DNA from: an uncultured SAR86 cluster bacterium
Lineage (GTDB): Bacteria > Pseudomonadota > Gammaproteobacteria > Magnimaribacterales > D2472
Direction of reading: 5' to 3'
Assembly (NCBI GenBank): GCA_902520725.1
Contig: CABYPB010000001.1
Span: forward strand, 1 to 64,000
Length of the DNA: 64,000 bases
Shown here: piece by piece, positions 61,523 to 64,000 of the stretch
How the letters are laid out: each line of letters opens with the position of its first letter
How positions within the stretch are numbered: the stretch's first letter is position 1
Translations under genes and position numbers: made by a program
Notes under the pieces: model-generated
What the model was told of the DNA's origin: nothing
What the model saw: only the letters and a program-made list of their open reading frames with translations
Database searches by the model: none

Positions 61523-62383
61523 CTAAGCGAAATCTACCATTACGGACTTGAGTTTTTTAAGGGCGGTGTTTTCAATTTGTCTTACTCTTTCAGCAGAAAT
61601 TTCATACTCTTCGGCAAGATCATGGAGGGTTGCTTTCTTATCAGCCAGATATCTCCTTTGGAGGATGTCTTTACTTCTATCATCTAAAACTTTTAAAGCA
61701 TGAGCTAAATCTTGGCTATTAACATTAGCAGCCTGTTCATTTGCAACAATAACTTCCGGATCATATCTTTTGTCTTCTAAGTATTGAGACGGTGACATCA
61801 TCTGCTCATCATCACCTGTTGAAACTGGAGCGTCAAAAGAGGAATCATTAGAAGAAAGTCTGTTTTCCATATGCAAAACATCTTTTACCTCAACATTTAA
61901 ATCTTTAGCAATTTTCTCAGCTTCCTCTTTCGTTAACCAATCTAAGGATTTCTTTTTACTTCTTAAATTAAAGAAGAGCTTTCTTTGAGCTTTTGTAGTT
62001 GCTATTTTTACCTGTCTCCAATTTCTTAGAATATATTCATGGATTTCTGCTTTTATCCAATGAACTGCAAAAGAAACCAATTTAACACCTCTATGTGGAT
62101 CGTATTTATCAACTGCTTTCATTAAACCAACATTTCCCTCTTGAACGATATCTCCTAGGGGTAATCCATACCCTTGGTATGATCTGGCAATATGAACAAC
62201 AAATCGCAAGTGATGGATAACCAGCTGTCTAGCCGCATCTAAGTCATCTTCTTCATAAAGCTTTAATGCAAGTTCCTGCTCCTGTTCTTTTGTAAGAATC
62301 GGGATAGCATGCACAGAAGATAGGTAGGATTCTATATCCTTTCCCGGACTATTAAGCTGTGACGGTTGTAATTGTGTGCCCAT
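61523..62383 (-). CDS. rpoH: RNA polymerase sigma-32 (RpoH)
   Basis: Heat-shock sigma factor. Region 2 (YLSSVHAIPILTKEQEQELA..., HLRFVVHIARSYQGYGLP, GDIVQEGNVGLMKAVDKYDP, SFAVHWIKAEIHEYILRNWR) is followed by the RpoH-box QRKLFFNLR, which is diagnostic for the heat-shock sigma, and by region 4 with its HTH (LHDLAEEYEISAERVRQIE). 286 aa is normal. An AT-rich inverted repeat precedes the start. ftsX, the usual neighbour, is not here. Confidence 0.96.
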   Translation of the reverse strand: MGTQLQPSQLNSPGKDIESYLSSVHAIPILTKEQEQELALKLYEEDDLDAARQLVIHHLRFVVHIARSYQGYGLPLGDIVQEGNVGLMKAVDKYDPHRGVKLVSFAVHWIKAEIHEYILRNWRQVKIATTKAQRKLFFNLRSKKKSLDWLTKEEAEKIAKDLNVEVKDVLHMENRLSSNDSSFDAPVSTGDDEQMMSPSQYLEDKRYDPEVIVANEQAANVNSQDLAHALKVLDDRSKDILQRRYLADKKATLHDLAEEYEISAERVRQIENTALKKLKSVMVDFA

Positions 62384-62399
62384 GTTATATAAATAAATT

Positions 62400-62424
62400 A
62401 TAATTAATTATACTGATTAATTAT
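62400..62424. repeat. AT-rich inverted repeat in the rpoH leader
   Basis: A perfect 9-bp inverted repeat (ATAATTAAT / ATTAATTAT) with a 7-nt spacer lies in the 54-bp gap between cysQ and rpoH. A minus-strand TATAAT (about 62408-62413) is inside it. It may be part of the rpoH promoter/operator; low complexity weakens the case. Confidence 0.35.
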
Positions 62425-62437
62425 GAATAATAGAAAA

Positions 62438-63250
62438 TTATACCAACTTTTTAAAAAAATCTCTCAAAATAGGCAAAAATTCACTCTTTAATGCGTTATT
62501 TCTGAACGCAATAAAGTATGGATTAAGAATAGATGACTCTTTTGCGTAGTCTAATTCTTCATTATCCTCTATCTTTACCACGCTACCACCACAAGAAGCT
62601 AAAACAGCATGCGCTGCAGCTATATCCCATTCAGAGGTTGGCCCAAACCTTGGATAAATATCAGCCTCATTGTCTGCAAGGCTGCATAATTTTAGTGAAC
62701 TCCCCTTCTCAACAATTTGATAAGATACTTTATTTATATCTAAAAATTCTAAAAACTTTTTATCATTTTCATTTTTATGACTTTTACTCACAACGATTCT
62801 AATATTGCCTAAACCTGCTTTAGTTTCAGCTTCATTATCAAACTTAGAGCCATGCCAAATTTTTCCAGTAACTGGAGCTGCAACAATTCCAAATACAGAA
62901 CTTTTACCATTGATTAAGGCAATATTTACAGTAAATTCATCTGTTTTATTTATAAATTCTTTAGTTCCATCAAGGGGATCAACAAGCCAATAGGTATCAC
63001 TTAAACTATTTAGTGAAGATAGTTCAAAGGTCTCCTCTGAAATTATGGGTATATCTGGGGTTAACTTATTTAATCTATTTAAAATAATTTCATTTGCATT
63101 TTTGTCAGCGACTGTTAAAGGAGATCCATCATTTTTGTTAATCTCACCAAAATCACCACTTTCATAAACATCTAATATTGCTTTTGAAGCATCTTTAACA
63201 CATTCTTTGAGACTATCTAGATGAGAATCAATAAATGTTTTATCAATCAT
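62438..63250 (-). CDS. cysQ: 3'(2'),5'-bisphosphate nucleotidase CysQ
   Basis: Removes the 3'-phosphate from PAP/PAPS formed in sulfate assimilation. DGSPLTVADKNANEIIL, the metal site DPLDGTKEFINKTDEFTVNIALI, and SEWDIAAAHAVLASCGG match the inositol-monophosphatase-fold CysQ subfamily. 270 aa with the start at 63250 (MIDKTFID), preferred to the four extra track residues. It overlaps the alkaline phosphatase stop by 8 bp. Confidence 0.94.
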   Translation of the reverse strand: MIDKTFIDSHLDSLKECVKDASKAILDVYESGDFGEINKNDGSPLTVADKNANEIILNRLNKLTPDIPIISEETFELSSLNSLSDTYWLVDPLDGTKEFINKTDEFTVNIALINGKSSVFGIVAAPVTGKIWHGSKFDNEAETKAGLGNIRIVVSKSHKNENDKKFLEFLDINKVSYQIVEKGSSLKLCSLADNEADIYPRFGPTSEWDIAAAHAVLASCGGSVVKIEDNEELDYAKESSILNPYFIAFRNNALKSEFLPILRDFFKKLV

Positions 63251-64000
63251 TGTTCTCACCACATGTTGAGTTTTTTAAATTTTGATAATCTAAGACCTCT
63301 AAAATCTTATAGAAAATATCAGTATTATCCATCATGCCATTAAAGTTTTGACTTCCTGGTCCGTAGGCATAGACGCCAACAGGTACACCAGTATGACTGC
63401 CTGTTCCCCATTGAACTATAAAAGAATCATCTTTTTGCTTCATAAGTTGAAGTCCGCCTGTCTCATGATCAGCTGTTATTATTAAAAGTGTATTCTTATC
63501 AGCTGATACAAAATTAATTAAATCTTTAATGGTTAAATCAAAATCTTTGAATTCCCTGATCATGTACTCGACATCATTACTGTGTCCTGCCCAATCTATC
63601 TGGCTACCTTCAGTCATTAAAAAAAATCCATTACACTTATCATCTAAGTAATTCAAAGCAAAGTTTGTCATTTCTCTTTGAGTTGGCATATCAGGACCTC
63701 TCTCCATCCCATCTTCATCAAATAAACCAACTATATTTTTTAAGCCATCATAATTCTTTTCTAAAGATGCTTTTTGAGTAAGAAGATAATGGTTTTTTTC
63801 TACTTCCTCTAAATTAAAAAATTCTTGACCTCCGCCTAGTGCTAGATCTACTGAAGAGTTGAGCAATTGAGCAGCTATTTCTTTTTCTTCATATCTTGAA
63901 TCAATATGAGCATAAAATGCAGCTGGCGTCGCATGAGTAACCGAAGATGTAGCCACTATTCCTTTTAGATATCCTTTGTTATCTAACATTTCAAATATAG
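63243..64000 (-). CDS. Alkaline phosphatase (PhoA family), N-terminal part cut by window edge
   Basis: The frame stays open to the window end; the codons before the internal ATG at 63989 read I-F-E, so that ATG is not the start. SSVTHATPAAFYAHID, FFLMTEGSQIDWAGHSND (metal/catalytic region) and LLIITADHETGGLQLM (zinc and metal histidine/aspartate) are family signatures. A phosphate-scavenging role in the envelope is expected. The active-site serine and signal peptide are off the window, so localisation cannot be shown. It precedes cysQ on the same strand with an 8-bp overlap. Confidence 0.9.
   Translation of the reverse strand, partial: IFEMLDNKGYLKGIVATSSVTHATPAAFYAHIDSRYEEKEIAAQLLNSSVDLALGGGQEFFNLEEVEKNHYLLTQKASLEKNYDGLKNIVGLFDEDGMERGPDMPTQREMTNFALNYLDDKCNGFFLMTEGSQIDWAGHSNDVEYMIREFKDFDLTIKDLINFVSADKNTLLIITADHETGGLQLMKQKDDSFIVQWGTGSHTGVPVGVYAYGPGSQNFNGMMDNTDIFYKILEVLDYQNLKNSTCGENND

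Noticed and set aside
1-64000. CRISPR arrays, insertion sequences, prophage or defence genes
   Set aside because: No regular repeats, transposase, integrase or recognisable defence domains were seen on either strand.

Overview
This window reads as a contiguous piece of chromosome from a small-genome, AT-rich (by eye about one-third G+C) marine gammaproteobacterium, most like the SAR86 group. That placement is inference. It rests on gammaproteobacterial gene orders (surA-pdxA-ksgA-apaH, rph-pyrE, gmk-rpoZ-spoT-ridA, ubiC-ubiA, yqiB-yqiA, mutY-yggX, argS-SPOR protein, yggS-proC-yggT-metX-metW-rdgB), very tight packing with many 1-20 bp overlaps, a membrane pyrophosphatase, and a DUF3450/ExbB/ExbD/TonB energising cluster. 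No phage, insertion sequence, integrase, CRISPR array or rRNA was seen. One tRNA (Phe, GAA) is present. No gene-free stretch exceeds 300 bases.

Layout. 1-5606 (+): end of surA, then pdxA, ksgA, apaH, cca, a FolM-like pteridine reductase and an APH-fold kinase. 5611-7941 (-): PepSY protein, folK, folB, tsaD. 7992-10629 (+): rpsU, yqeY, rph, pyrE, ribE. 10606-16624 (-): pyrB, ridA, spoT, rpoZ, gmk, yicC and a small Rossmann protein. 16690-20159 (-): pyrophosphatase, SLC1-type symporter, and a rubredoxin that the ORF track missed. 20233-23715 (+): ubiC, ubiA, a COG3146-like protein, yqiB, yqiA. 23748-27334 (+): a nitrogen-control module made of a eukaryote-like GSII glutamine synthetase behind a sigma-54 promoter and NtrC-like site, then ntrB and ntrC. 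27331-29678: rhodanese (-), then gpmA, mutY, yggX (+). 29821-32424 (+): a large FAD/GcvT demethylase-type enzyme, followed by tRNA-Phe.

32636-33545 is the least explained part. It holds three unrecognised small genes around a shared inverted repeat, and a structured-looking 5' leader in front of a 70-aa protein. 33595-36682 (+): SDR, proline iminopeptidase, shikimate-kinase-like protein, Rossmann protein. 36669-38375: small membrane or secreted proteins, ybjQ and hspQ. 38372-39583 (-): aminotransferase. 39616-45706 (+): rmuC, an orphan iron-type ABC permease, rppH, TauE-like carrier, lgt, thyA, folA. 45699-50929 (-): a six-gene TonB energising operon. 51069-53737 (-): a DUF1295 membrane protein and an M2 peptidase lipoprotein. 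53780-60860 (+): efp, argS, SPOR protein, yggS, proC, yggT, metX, metW, rdgB. 60857-64000 (-): trmB, rpoH, cysQ and the 3' part of an alkaline phosphatase.

Together these are mostly housekeeping genes: folate and one-carbon metabolism (folM, folK, folB, folA, thyA, GcvT-type enzyme), pyrimidine and ubiquinone synthesis, methionine entry, stringent and heat-shock control, and nitrogen and phosphorus scavenging. The points most worth following are the GSII/sigma-54/NtrBC circuit with its ribosome-site hairpin, the structured leader before the 70-aa gene, and features placing the pyrophosphatase in the K+-dependent, possibly Na+-pumping class.
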